From positions 806,001-870,000 of the forward strand of contig VWZS01000240.1 in assembly GCA_013397075.1 (NCBI GenBank): 64,000 nucleotides of DNA, in the 5' to 3' direction. Shown in pieces: positions 34,290 through 47,012 of the stretch. Made by a program: the position numbers and the translations under genes. The stretch is from Rhabdornis inornatus (taxonomy: Eukaryota > Chordata > Aves > Passeriformes > Rhabdornithidae). Numbering within the stretch: position 1 is the stretch's first letter; each line of letters begins with the position of its first letter. The notes beneath the pieces were generated by a model, which saw only the letters and a list, made by a program, of their open reading frames with translations, was not told where the DNA came from and ran no database searches.

Positions 34290-36270
34290 GTGGGTGTCCC
34301 TTCCCACCCCGCACTCCCCTTGCCCGCCTCCCATCCCGCCCTCCGGCTGTCCGCAAATCCGGCAGCTCCAGGGCAGCCTGTCTCTTGTTCCCACCGCCGC
34401 ACACTACTCAGTGCCCCCCGATCTCGCACTTGTCTCCCCACCCAGTATTGTTTCCCCTATATCCCACTGATCCCCTTCTCGTCCTCTCCTCCCTCTCCAT
34501 TCTCCGCTGCTCTCCCTCCACGGCACCTAGGTCCAGACCAGGAGCACCCCTATACTTTCTCCTTTAAGGAAAAAGCCTGGGCAGTGTTACTTGGGCAAGC
34601 ATGCCTCCTTTCTAGTCAGCTGCTGTAACCCTCTCCTGTCACTGCACCGTGTGCATTGCCCACCTCACAGCGCTGGCACCAGGGACGGCACCGACCGACA
34701 AAGCACAAAACATTCAACCCTATGCACACAGCACTATCCATGCCTCCTATCACCACGCAGCTCCATGCCCCCTAACTTGTCCTCTCCCACCACCACCACC
34801 ACTAGATATCACTCATGAGCAGCCCTGCTCCTCTCCACATATTCTGTCCTGAAAGATGCCCCCCCAACATATTTTAACACTTTGACGCATGTTTTGCCAA
34901 GAGTGAATGAACAATTTGCACACTGCAGCTTGACACAGCTATTGGCACCACAGTGGTGCTAAGGCCATTTCATGCTATCCACTCCTCTGTCCCCACACAT
35001 CTGCTCCCAAGCATAGGATCACTTCAAGCTCAACCACCACGTGCTGCCTCACCAGTGTTACAACCCCCTCTCTTAATATTGTACTTAAAATATATGCATA
35101 TCCCTGATAGGATTGTATCCACACTAGGGGAGCCTATAAATGCTCCTGAGCCTGTACAGTGACACAAACCATTGGCACCAACTCATACGCTGCATATATG
35201 TAGCCATCACTACATAACTTCTTCCATGCTCTACCCACCGGCCACTTCTATACATTGACCTATATTGTGCTATTTTTTACATACATCCTGGTTCTAGATG
35301 AGCACACATACAGCAGTAGTTCCTCATATTATCATCTCTAGGCAGACATCTTGAACACCTCATCCACACCACCAGTTCTAAACACACATGAACCTCTTCA
35401 GATAGTCCTAATACTGCATCTCTGTTCTCTGGCAAGCAAACTTTTCTTAAAAAAAAGAAGAGCATGACTTTCCCATACACCTCTCTTTCTCGGCAAAATG
35501 TTTCTTCTCCCTATATGTTATTGTTCTGAGTATACAATCTATCCTTACATGCTTGTACATAACCACTAAGCCAATTTTCATATACCACCACCACCATTCT
35601 GTATATACCACCTGACCATTATTATTAATAATAATCTGTATTAACTAGACATGGTTACTCATTAGCTCACACAGACCCTCACACTTGCTCACTGCATCAA
35701 CACTCCATCAGTGCAAGCATACGCACAAAATACTCAGTAAATGCTTATTTATTCTGTTGGCTGTAGCCCCCTTCTGTGAGCAAAGCACACCTGTATGGGT
35801 AATGACCTGTCTCTTCACACAAACTGCCGCCTAAGAGCACCACCTACTTTTGTCAAGAACAGCAGGTCCACATCACACAAATATCACCATCATGCATATG
35901 CTGCTATATGGTCCCCACAGCACCACTATATTCAGCATCACACATGTATCCTACGCGTTTTACCATGCATACCCATCACCTCCTACTGTTCACACATCTC
36001 CTTATCACCGTCTGCCCACCATCACAATTATGCATATTATCACTACCCACCACTTTAATATGCAGATACCTGCAGCATTACCATCAATTGATTACAACCT
36101 ATCATCAGGAATTTATTCTCTCTAGAACCGTATATATCCTTACACTCGTCATCAACACCAGCATTATTCAAACACATGGATGTAAGCTCTCTGACTGTAT
36201 GACTTTCCTCATATCAGTCATTGCCTCCAGTCATACACACCTAGGCACTTCCATATGGTGGGCATGTGCT
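34290..36270. other. About 2 kb with strong C-over-G strand asymmetry upstream of SSTR1
   Basis: The plus strand is rich in C and poor in G throughout. By eye, 60-base lines contain for example 31 C to 5 G (34,741-34,800), 24 to 5 (35,941-36,000) and 21 to 3 (36,001-36,060). Words such as CACC, ATCAC and CATAC recur without a fixed period. There is no convincing exon: the open frames are low-complexity His/Thr/Pro/Ser-rich translations. The asymmetry ends near 36,270. It could be a transcribed 5' intron of SSTR1 (G-rich on the minus strand) or a decayed simple-sequence expansion. Confidence 0.7.
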
Positions 36271-36985
36271 CTTTGACACCTTGTCAAGGGTACTACATTT
36301 AGCACATGCAGACTTTTGTGTGACCTGTACCAAGCTGTTTCTTTTTCTTCTGTGTTTAAAGAGCAGATTGTGAATACATATAGATGCATATGTACACCCC
36401 TACACATTGTAAAAATAACCTTATTCGGTTTTTAGTAATTGCACACAAGTTCTATTTGCATGATACTCTTTGTGACTTTTGAGGACATTTTGTATTTATA
36501 TTCTGGTATAGAAATGCATTTATTGAGCAGCCTTTGCAAATGTTCTTACCATTCCTATGACTGTTTCTGTGTATGAGGGTTTTAGCTAGATGTTTGAGCA
36601 CTTAGGGATGTCATACAAATTAAATTCATACTTACATCTGGGGTTTTAGAAGTTGTGTATTCTGATGTGTTAGCATCAGAGCTTCCAGCATCCAGAGAGA
36701 AAAACAATTATACTTAACACCGTGGAAAATATTTTCTTGCAATGTGCTATCTGACACTACTCAAATTTCTGCAATTACATAAATTCAGCTGAAGAATTAT
36801 CTTCTTTAAAGTTTGTATATTAGGAGAATATGAATCAGCTTTCAGTCATTGATATGAGAAGGAGCAGAAGTCAATAGCTCAAACCCATCAACAAGAACAT
36901 CTGGTTGATTTCAGCACTTTAGTCTGTTTGAAAACCTAGAGTTCAAACATAATCCAATTTTTGTTTGTGTGCCTCTAATTGAAGG
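36271..36985. other. Noncoding AT-rich DNA
   Basis: Ordinary AT-rich sequence between the skewed region and the tandem repeat. A donor-like GTAAGTAT on the minus strand ends at 36,635 and could in principle pair with the acceptor-like site at 34,240, but this is speculative. Confidence 0.5.
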
Positions 36986-36989
36986 GAGG

Positions 36990-37610
36990 AAAAAGAGTTA
37001 TCTCTCACATTTCTGGGCCATGCTGGGAAGTCTAGGTCTAAGGCTTAGGCCGTGCCTGGGGTTAGAATTAGGATTGAGACAAGAAGCCCGTAGCTCCAGG
37101 TGCAGTGGGGGTGCAAGGGAGAGGATCGGTGGTGGGGCAGTCTGTGCAAAGAGCTCCTACCAGAACACTTGTTTGTCCCACTGGGACACCTGTGGGCATC
37201 TCAGGCTACAGTTCATCCCATGCCTAGGCTTATGTTAAGGTCAGGGGAGAGACAAAGCCAAGAGCTCCAGGTGAAAGGGGTTGAAAAGGGTTTAAAAGCT
37301 GAATAAGTTAGGGGAAGACTCCACAGATGGTATCCCCTAACAATTTTCTCCTCTGTGTTACGGGATGGGGACCCTGGGCAGGGGTATCTGACCCTTGGGC
37401 TGGGACTAGAAAAGAGACAAAACCAAGAGCTCCAAGGGAGCTGAACTTTAAGAGAGGCTGCCAAAGAGTGAGGAGAATACTACAGTTTTTTCCCCTGTCC
37501 ACTTTCTCCTACAGGAAATGGCTGGGCTGTCAGGTTAAGGTCCATTCCAAGCACATTGTGGGGTTAGACTCAGGTGAGGCAAAGCCTGGAGCTCCACATG
37601 ATTAAGCCCT
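36990..37610 (+). repeat. Degenerate tandem repeat, four units of about 165 bp
   Basis: A shared core, agacaaagcc-aagagctccaggt and variants, recurs with its GCTCC at 37,093, 37,264, 37,429 and 37,591, giving spacings of 171, 165 and 162 bp. The rest of each unit also aligns: each contains a 'gggatggggaccctgggc'-like start, a 'taggcttaggtcagg'-like middle and, between units, a 'ggagaagactccacag ... ttttctcct' stretch. Units are G-rich on the plus strand and clearly diverged, so the array is old. Open frames crossing it are by-products. I cannot name the repeat family. Confidence 0.8.
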
Positions 37611-37677
37611 TCCAGTGATAATCAGAGCTCAATCCCTTCAGCTTCATCTGAAGTATTCCAGGCAAGAGTGCCAGAGG

Positions 37678-37725
37678 CAATTAGAGTAGCAATGGCATTA
37701 GAGTAGCAGTGGCAATTAGAGTAGC
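37678..37725. repeat. Short tandem repeat, three copies of a ~17-20 bp unit
   Basis: The word attagagtagc occurs three times, at about 37,680, 37,698 and 37,715, within variants of caattagagtagcaatgg. It lies just beyond the 165-bp array. Confidence 0.8.
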
Positions 37726-40273
37726 TTTCTGGCACACTTTTCTCCTGATGGCGGCGTAAGGCTGACACTCAAGATCTACAACTTAAAAAAGCCTGCAAAC
37801 AGCTCACAAGGCAGATGATATCTTTTGTCTCTGTCAAGATACATATCACCTAGTGTCATGGTGTCTCCAGTATTGTGGAAAGAAAAAGGAAACAGTCATG
37901 ACACTTAAAATGAGGCCTATGGTGATTAATTAAATATTTAAACCTGAGACAGTATATTAATAGTTTTCTTCAGTATCTTTCAACTTTTGAGCACAGCAGT
38001 GATGCAGTAATGCATGAGACTGCTCTAAATTGCATGTACCATGAACACTAAGTAAATTCAAAAGAGTGTTTGTGGGCTGAGTCATTACAATGAGGTCCCA
38101 GTGACTAATTTAGTAAAGTGTCTCCTATTCAAACTGTAGACACCCTGTGCACCACTCAAACCAGTGTTTCATAAATCTTGCTGAGAAATTAATGAGTGAT
38201 TCCTCTTTTACAACCATATATTTCTACAAAATAGCAAAATATCACATAGTTTGAGTAATCAATTTAATTATAGCCTGTTATAGTTTTGTTAAAAATCCTT
38301 CAGTATCCATTTCAATTGCATATGTTTGGATGTCATACATTTTTCATGAACTTTTGATTAAGATGGAAAATTTTGTGCTGCTTGAACCACTCAGATATAA
38401 ATTCTGTTCTTACTTTTTGACTGTTATCATTGTATGTGCTATGAGTCAGCAGAGATTTTGATTTTTCATTAGAACATAAACATATTTTTAAAAGCTTTCC
38501 TTTTAATACAGATATTGTAGCTTAGATGTCATGATTCTGGTTATAATTTTACTTTTAGCAGAGTGCCTAAACTTTACATCAATTTCAGTTATGACTGAAA
38601 ATGAAGTGCGAATAGACAGATGGAAGTGATTCATTATATTAGTATGTTAGAAAGCATTTTCTTCTAAAGAAAAATTTTGTCATTTATACCTTACAATTAA
38701 TTGAGAAATTAACAATTTTGTGAAAACAGATGTTTTATCAAGATTCATCAGAGAAAGAGTCAAGCTGTTGCTTAGAGAAAGCATAAATGAATCTTTGTGT
38801 CTTGATCCACTTGCATTTATTTCAGACCTAGCTGCTGAAAAAGTTCAAATCAGATGTCTGAAAAAAGCTGTGTTTCATTGCAATTCTTCCCACTTCATCA
38901 CGTTTTCTGCTGTAGGAGTTAGTAACTGGCACAAAGAATCATTATTTAAATCAATTATCTAGAAGTCATACAACAAACTGCTTTCTGTCATTATTTTTTT
39001 TCATGAAGGCTGAGGGCTGTACACATGCGCTGACAGCACACTCCTATGTTCTCGAGAGCAAGGTAGCTGCCCCAGCAAACAAGATGCAATATAGTACCGA
39101 AATCTGACCTCAGATACACTTTTTCAAATCTGAATAATTCTGTCTACTGGTAGTTAACCAGGTCTGTATAAATGTGTAAGTCGTTGGATCTTGCGTTTCA
39201 TCTCTTGTCTCCTGTCAGAAAGTTACTCAGTGACAAATGTCAGCAGCAGCAGGTTCAACCAAAATGCTGCTGGGTAAGTTTTGGCTGTAAACCCAGCCAA
39301 GGACAAATTGCATTTAGCAGATTTTCATCGTGCCTAGCTAAAATGTGTCTGGAACAGGGCAAAAGTTTGTTGAAGAAAAAGCCGTTAGGTTTTCTGCTTC
39401 TTGGCTCTTGGTAAGATGTTTCCCTACAGCAGATACCGTTCTCTGCTGCTTCATCCAGCCTGATTTTGGAAAGGCTCAGTTATTAGTCTTCACCAGAATC
39501 TTTATGGTAATTTTTACATTTAAATATAAGCCGGTTGGATAATGTTTCCCAGTACTAAGTATTTATTTTGGCAGTATAAATATTGCACTAAATGTAAGAG
39601 GAAAATGAGGAGTGATCAATTATGAATGGGGTTGGCTGGAGAGAAGGGGGGATGCTGTTTGCAAGCAAATAACTTTAAACAAATCAATAAATATTTCTAT
39701 GATTGAAGAGAGCAAAGTAAATTTGTAGGATAACCAAAGATGTTGTATGGCACCCAGTTAAATTTTATCACTTATTTCATGTAGGTTGTGGAAAGAGTCC
39801 TCAGAGTGTGAGTTTTCATTTAAAGGTCATATGAATAAATGATACAGCTCTTCCTGATGAATAGCTTCTCAGCCTTCTGAAACATATTTGTACAATAAAC
39901 ATTCATTAAACTCACAAATCTTGTTAAAATTTGATTTTCATCATATTCTGATGTGTAATTGTTTCTTTTCACTCAAGTGTAATGGGAAGCTATTTTTATA
40001 ATAGAAATTATAACACACAATTAAAGGAAAATATTGCTACTAAGAGCTGAAGTAGCAGTACATGTCACGCTGTAACAGCTCTGGTCTAGTTAGTGCTGCC
40101 TGAAGTTTAAGTCCAGCTGCACAAGACTGACTAAAGAAAAGCCTAATCCTATAGCTAACTTTGATTATCTCTATTACTTGTACACCTCTGGAAATGGTTC
40201 AGCATTTGATGAACATTATTTTATACACCTAACAGTCACTGAAAATATTTCAGATTTTTTTTTTTTTCTAATC
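37726..40273. other. Noncoding AT-rich DNA
   Basis: No recognisable exon, RNA or transposon. Several AATAAA and homeodomain-like TAATTA words occur, as expected from the composition. Confidence 0.55.
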
Positions 40274-40875
40274 TGTTATCTGTATTCTCATGCCCTGGGC
40301 TTTAAGTAGCCACCAATGCTACTGCAGAAGGGTACACTGCTGTGTTCTGGATTCAGTGGGAGAATAATGTTGATAACACACTGATGTTTTAGCCACTGCT
40401 GAGTGTTGCTCACCCTGAGTCAAGGATTTTTCAGTGTCTCATGCTCTGCCAGTGAGGAGCTGCACAAAAAGCTGGGAGGGAGCCTGGCCAGGACAGGTGA
40501 CCAAACTGGCCAAAGGGACATTCCATAGCATAGAATGCCATGCTCAGTAGATAAACTTGGGGGGGAGTAATCCAGGAGCTGCTGAAATCTGCTGGATGGA
40601 CATGAGTCAGTGGGTGGTGAGCAATTACACCGTGAATCTCTTGTTCTTGGGTTTTATTCCTTTCTCTCCCTCTCCTGTTCATTACAGTTATTGTTACAAT
40701 CATTATCATTATTGGTCTTATTAGTATTATATTTTATTTTGTTTTAATTATTGAACTGGTTTTATCTCAACCCAACAAGGTTAATTTTTTTTTTTATTCT
40801 TTTACCCACTGGAGGGTGAGGTGTCAGTGGGCAGCTCTGTGATGCTTAGTTGCTGACTGGGGTTAAATTATGACA
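40274..40875 (+). mobile_element. Solo LTR, avian ERVL-like, sense
   Basis: The order of words matches an LTR type I know from bird genomes: ataatgttgataacacactg, ccactgctgagtgttgctca, gctgggagggagcctggcca, ccaaagggacattccatagc, atgctcagtagataaac, ttttatctcaacccaac, then gatgcttagttgctgactgg and the end ggggttaaattatgaca. A T-rich tract and ATT-rich simple sequence lie inside it. The end at 40,875 is well defined; the start (tgttatctgtattctc, 40,274) is approximate. No internal retroviral genes flank it, so it is a recombined solo LTR. It shares long stretches with the copy at 61.3-61.9 kb. Confidence 0.82.
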
Positions 40876-41243
40876 GAGTGTGAAACAATTATGTGTATTA
40901 TGGTATTTAACACATATATTCGCATTGCTGCTTCATAGTGTGGACATGTCAAAGGGAATGAGGACATTTCTATGTCTTGAGTAAAGGTACTATTAGTCAT
41001 TTTCCCAGGCAGTTGCAGACATGTAAGTGTCCCTGTTTTTCCATAATTTTATTTTCACCTCAATTTAAAACTCAAAGTATTTGTTTTTCATTTCTTACCT
41101 GTGCATATCATCTTCTTTTGACACACAAAACACAAATTGTTTTCACTTTTTTCATGCTAGCTACCATCTTATTTATCCAGTTGTTGTAATTTTCATACAG
41201 GAAATGCATTTTGCAATTTCCAGAACTATCTAAGAAGATGACT

Positions 41244-41255
41244 AGGTCAAGGTCA
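41244..41255 (+). promoter_or_regulatory. AGGTCA direct repeat with zero spacing (DR0)
   Basis: AGGTCAAGGTCA is two perfect nuclear-receptor half-sites with no spacer. It contains TCAAGGTCA, the extended half-site bound by ERR, NR5A and NR6A1 (GCNF) type receptors. It is a sequence match only, about 7 kb upstream of SSTR1, with no evidence of occupancy. Confidence 0.4.
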
Positions 41256-44200
41256 CAAAGCAGGCAGGAATGGCTGTTTCATCTCTGTGTCACAATCAAT
41301 AATGTACCTTACATTACCTCAGAGTGCAAGCTGAGTGTGATAATATGTGAATGAAATACAAAAAAGAAGGCAGTTTTTAAGTACATGCATTTGTAAGAAG
41401 ATGTTCAGTCTTGAGCTCTTGGACTAGCGAGAGGGTATGAAAAATAGAAAAACATTATAGATAGCATCCATGTTTACCTTCCTGTATTAATAATGACTCA
41501 TATACTTTTTGGCTCCATTCAGAACTAATCCTTTAGTAGTGGGATGGAACCTGGACTAGCACAAATACAGTCTCCTGATTTAGTGCCTGTTTGTGGAGGC
41601 AGTACATGAGGGGTGTTCCTGTGGCACATATTCAATTTTTGCACACAGGCACCACTCCACAGTGTGAATAAAGAGAACTGAACAGTGGTATTGGGAGATA
41701 CACTTGAAAAGTGATCCACTGATTTAGACATGCCCAGAGGGGTTTGGTATGGTATCTCATGCTCCACTGAATATTAAAGGCAAGACCTGGATTTTATATA
41801 TACAGAGCACTTTTTTGAGCAGGAAGTTTGTTAGCATCTATACAAGGGACAGGAGACACTCTCTGCTTCCCTCAATCTTTCAAATAGTAAGTGCTGAGAA
41901 ACAAAATTTTTAGACGACCATTCAGATGGAACTTTTTTCATTTTACCCTTTTCCTGTTTTGCTATCATGCTGTACATCTCTTCCCCAGTATTTTGCATCC
42001 TTCCCTTTTTCATGCCAAACAGTCTGTGGGGTTTATACTGTTGGGTTTGGTGGGTAATAGGTCAAAGCATATATTTAACATATTCTCATCCTGTGAAACC
42101 TACTTGTCCACAGGATGCTAGACCCTCACTTCCCCCGAAAGATGACTTTTCTACTGGTGCGTCTGAGATCAAAGAGACAACAGAAAATTAAGAGCTCTGC
42201 AATGTGCAAGCTGCCTCAGGAATAGTCTATGTAATCTAATATTTTGCTGTCTGAATGAATAATGGCAATCACTACTGCAGGCTCTGTGAACTAAGCCCTG
42301 GGGGCAGTGGCCATGCCTGGTTTGTCAGTATGCATTTTAGTAGCCAGCAGTTCCTGCTTTTAGCTGCTGGGTAATCTGGCTGCCAGTCTCTAAGCTCTAC
42401 GGGGAAACCATAGGGAGCAGAGGTCTTTATGTGTTCTCTAGGCATGGCCAAGACTCTTAAATTTTACTCTACAGCTCAGACACCAGCAGACGTACACAGG
42501 AGATGAGAACTGGGAGACAGCTCTGGTTTTTAAAATGCAAACATGCATACCAGTCATACCCAGATAAGAATAGATGTCTTGTTCTGTGGTTTTTCAGGAT
42601 TCCCACAAAGACTCCCATGCAAGAAAAGGGGAATAAACTTAGATGTGGTTACTTCTTTCTCTTATAAAACTTAGAATGACTGAAAGATGTTTATACTTTT
42701 AAAGTTCTCAAAATAGAATGTAGGACACGCTGATCCAGTTGTGGTAAAATTTTCACTGAATTAACTGAAGCCAATATTTTATCTGAGGCAGACCGTGGAG
42801 GTTGAACAAAGAGCTCTACATGCCCTCTACTGATGGAAATAAACAAATCACACTGTGCTAGTACATGATTATTAGGTAATAAATCCATGACTATAAAGAT
42901 GGAGTTACGTAATTAGACTAGAGAGAATATAGATATAGTATGCCACATTGCAGCTTTTCTAGCTTCTCTAGACTGGACAGCTATCTGTAAATATGGGAGA
43001 ATGCATGGAGAAAAGTCTGAACTGGAGTTTACCATTAGCAGTGGTGAAAAAACCAATTGTGACTGCAGTTCCTTCCCATTTCTATCTCTCTATATTTCTG
43101 GAACAGTTTAAGGGAACAGTGAGCAGTACCCTGGTGGCCTGATGGACAGCAAAGTTCTGAGTTTTCAGTTCTCAGTAGCCATGGTCCCATGACCTCTATC
43201 ATGCTGTGGGACAGGCAGAATTATTTTCAGATTTAGGAATTTGAGTTGATCAGAAAGTTAGGATTTTATTTAATACCACTACAGAAGAGCAGGTAGGGGA
43301 GAATTTTCTGAAGGCATTCCTTCTGAATGGCCTTTGTTTCCTTCTGACATTGTTGGCCCTTACTCATATCAGCCCTGATGCTGCAATCTTCATGCACTTT
43401 CAGGTATCATCTAATGCCACAGAAGCTGGTCTGAAACAGATTTTTAATGTTTAGTTCGAGTACTGGTTGCAGAATTATACCTTTTCAAATAGGTATTTGG
43501 TATTGAATATTCCTCTGATTCTGAGATTAGGCCTTCCAGAAAAAAAGAAAGGAAAATGTTCATTATTGACCATGCATCATGAAAACCCTTTGCATATCAG
43601 TTGTATTGGCTTTGACTTTTTATGCATTAGAAAATCCCATGGTAGGTTTAGGGTGTACTTGAATAGGGACAATTCTACTGACTCCAGTCAAAGCATTACC
43701 AGACTCATTTTCTGATGTGGAGACAAAAAAAACTTTGGAGGCTTTTAATATTTATATGATGAGATAATTTTAAAGCTCTTGTCTTATCATGTCTAAGTAA
43801 AATCTCTTCCATAAAAGAGATATAAAAGAGATGCAGGAGACTGTTACAGAAGCCTGCCTCATCTTGTAGCTTCTCATAAGCTGCTAACACTGAACGTGCC
43901 AAAAACTTTGCCTGAAACCTTTGTTATTTGGATAGTATTTTTAGAAATAAAATATGAGTCTTAAAGTTGCAACATCGTTATTTTAAGGCATATAGCTCTG
44001 TGGAGGAATATCCACTTTCGATATCATTGAAGTGAGGTATGTATTGATTAATGAAACAGATTTCTGCTGAATAGTGAGTGACACCAGTACCTGACATCCT
44101 AATGGATAAAATTATCATCAAACATCTTTAACTTCACAGGCCTATCTAGGTTTCCGAGTTTGGTCCTAATTTTTGTCTACTCTGCTAAGATTACAGGGCT

Positions 44201-45286
44201 GGAGAGTTACTAAAATACATTCCACTTTGTTTCAGGTCAGTTTAATTAAAAGTAATTGTAAAGCAATGCTGTTTCTTTCTGCAGCTATGCAGATATCCAG
44301 TGAATACACCCAGGCTCTCCTCTGCCAGGGTCCAAATTTCCTGCTCAGCATGTTTCAGCAGTCGTGATTCACACAAGCTTCCCTGTGGACTGCAAGCTTT
44401 CCATCCTTTCCATACATGGCCATTCCAAGAAAATAAGGTGGAGGTAGCTTCAACAATATTGCTTGTTACACTGTCTCAGGAATGAAAAGATTATTCCATC
44501 ACCTGTAAATTTTTAATTAAACTCAACACATTCCTTGCACTTGTGTGGTATTAGTACTGCAGTATTCTTATTTGTGGACCTCTATTCTGAGCTGGAATGG
44601 ATGGTAAGCTCTCAGTATCAGAATTTTAAGATGTACACCAATGGGCTGGTAAGGGAGAAGGGTATGTGCTCCTGTAACAGCTGATAATGTGAAGAGATGT
44701 TCTTCAAAAAATTACGAATAAAGTAAAAGGGAGATGGGTTTTGCAACAGCAACCATTGACCTTCTTTCTCCTTTTAGCAGTTTAATGGAGTTGGTTATGA
44801 ATCAGTGGCTTCTTGCTTCACTGTAATTTTTGTTCTATGTATATTTCTTATATATTCAGTCCCTAACTTTAGCATTGATTTTGCTCTTCTGATTTTATAG
44901 TCTGCATTAATTTATTTTCTTTCTCATAAGAAAGGCAGTAAATAATCCTCCTAAGTGCAGTTTCAATTCACACATACATACAAACCCGTTTCCTGTTGTA
45001 CTTGTCTGAAAGGCTTACTCAAAAGAATTTAATCTTTACTATGGGTTAGTTTATTTTAAATGAATATACAAAAAACACTACAAACCAATGTGTCAGGACT
45101 TTTAAAGCATTTAAGATAGATATAGGAAGTGGTATTTTTAACCTTTTAACTTTTTAGAAACATTTCAAATTTTTACCTAATATTTTCAACTCTTACTCTG
45201 GTGAACTTCTAACTGGCTTTTAGAGACTGATAAATACACACCAAAAAGTTTCCCTTCTTCTCTTTATACACTGATAATAGTTTGAG

Positions 45287-45304
45287 GTGTACCCTGGGGT
45301 ACAC
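45287..45304. repeat. Perfect 8-bp inverted repeat with 2-nt centre
   Basis: GTGTACCC-TG-GGGTACAC. It is an isolated short palindrome with no flanking repeat or gene. Confidence 0.85.
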
Positions 45305-46964
45305 TTCTAGGGGGTAGGGGAAAAATAGGCCTGTGAAACATGTAGTGTAATCTTTAATGGATCTGTCACTGGTTCATCACTCCTCTTATGACATATTTAG
45401 AATTCAGAAATCTTTACACTACAGGAAAATATCCAGTGTTGCTTGGGCAATGTGAAACAGAATGTAGTCTGCAAGAAAAATTAGTAATGTGTATTTTGAC
45501 AATTTGGAGTCTGGTTACATGCAAGGAACGTGACAAGTATGGCCCGAGAAGAGCCATCCTTTGCTTTTGAATAAGGTTCCTTGAAGGCAAGAGTGATGTG
45601 GGTACTCTAGTGACAAAATTGGCCAAAAGTCCTACAGATACTTTAGAGAGAAGAAGCCATGACTGGCACCAAACGCAGGTATTGTGCTGGAAAGGTTTGT
45701 TTGGAACAAACAGAAATTTGAAGGTACGGTTTGACTGCTGTGCTGATTGATCCTAATGTTAGTTTTAATCAAGTGTTCTGGGTAGAACAGCTGAAAGGGC
45801 AATGCTTATTATTTCATTGTGGTATCATTCCAGCAGTCTCCTTTGTTCTTCCCCTAATGATGTAAAAACACAACTCCCACAGCACTGTCAGGGCAGAGAG
45901 CTTAATGACACTGAGACTGCTTTAGGCGTTCAGGCTGCCAGCTTTGGGCGGTACCATGCATGTCGGTTTGTGTTTGTCATCCTCAAAATTTGACCAAGCT
46001 TCCCTGTTACTCATCTTCATTTGTTCCTTGATTGTTGAAGCTTTGGGAAAGATTTAATCTCAATTTTTATCAGCAGCTCTATTAGTTTTATATTCTATAT
46101 TAGGAATTTAGTTTCACATTCTAAATTTCTAGTCACTAAGATCTGAGAGGGAGCTGTCTTTAATCACATATTGCTCTCACAGACTATTAGTTTTACACTA
46201 GCAATAATCCTGGTCAAATTGATTTATTACAGCAATTATGGCCAATTTCAGGTTTGCTACTAAGTTAACTGCTGTCAGCATGCCCTTATAACTCTTTTAC
46301 CAATTCCTTAATTATAAATAATAATTATGAAACACAGCATATTTCACTGCTGACAAAGATTGACTATATTCTAATATTGTGTTATCAATATGAGGGCAGT
46401 TGAGGTAGTGAAGCACTGCATGATCATTCAAGTGATCTTTATGACTTGCCAATTAAATAAGAAGGTAAACATATTTTTAAATTACCTGAAAAGCTTAGCT
46501 CTTACCAAGACCCTGTAGGCAAAGATCAGAAATAAGATTTTTCCCCCTTTACAGTCTACATACATTCCACAATATTTTTCCCAATGTTGCTGTAAAACAT
46601 TGTGCCATCTATAGAAAGACACAGAACATACAGTAGAAGAGCACAGCTTTCCCAAGACCTGAGATTATCGGTTTTGTTTTTGTGTTCTAGTCATACCTGA
46701 TGAATTGATAGAGTATTTTCACAGAAGTGGAAGAAAAAAGGAAAATTCTCCTTTTTCTCTGCATTACACGCTAAAGGTGTTCACCTTCTTTGATCACGTC
46801 AATACCTCCCTGATACAGAAGTACTGTAGACTCCAGAACTGACACTGATTAATCCTGTTCTCTGCCCATAGCATACAAGAATTAACTTTTCTGAGCAGAG
46901 AAAGACGTCAGTTTAATTATTCTTTGTGGTTTGAGTATAGAGAACCTGTTTGTTCAACAGGAGG

Positions 46965-47012
46965 CTTGACTGCATGATCCGTATGAGGTGTAATGTCTAT
47001 GAATCTATGAAA
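46965..47012 (+). mobile_element. Possible CR1 3' tail, sense, strongly decayed
   Basis: The text ggcttgactgcatgatccg, followed by tctatgaatctatgaaa, resembles the sense end of CR1 ('ggttggactagatgatct ... tctatgattctatga'). Only the last ~45 bp can be compared, with many mismatches. Confidence 0.4.

Noticed and set aside
35795..36276. Overlapping open frames of 87-122 codons, rich in His, Thr, Pro and Ser
   Set aside because: They occur in all three plus frames of the C-rich, G-poor region; the asymmetry removes stop codons without coding.
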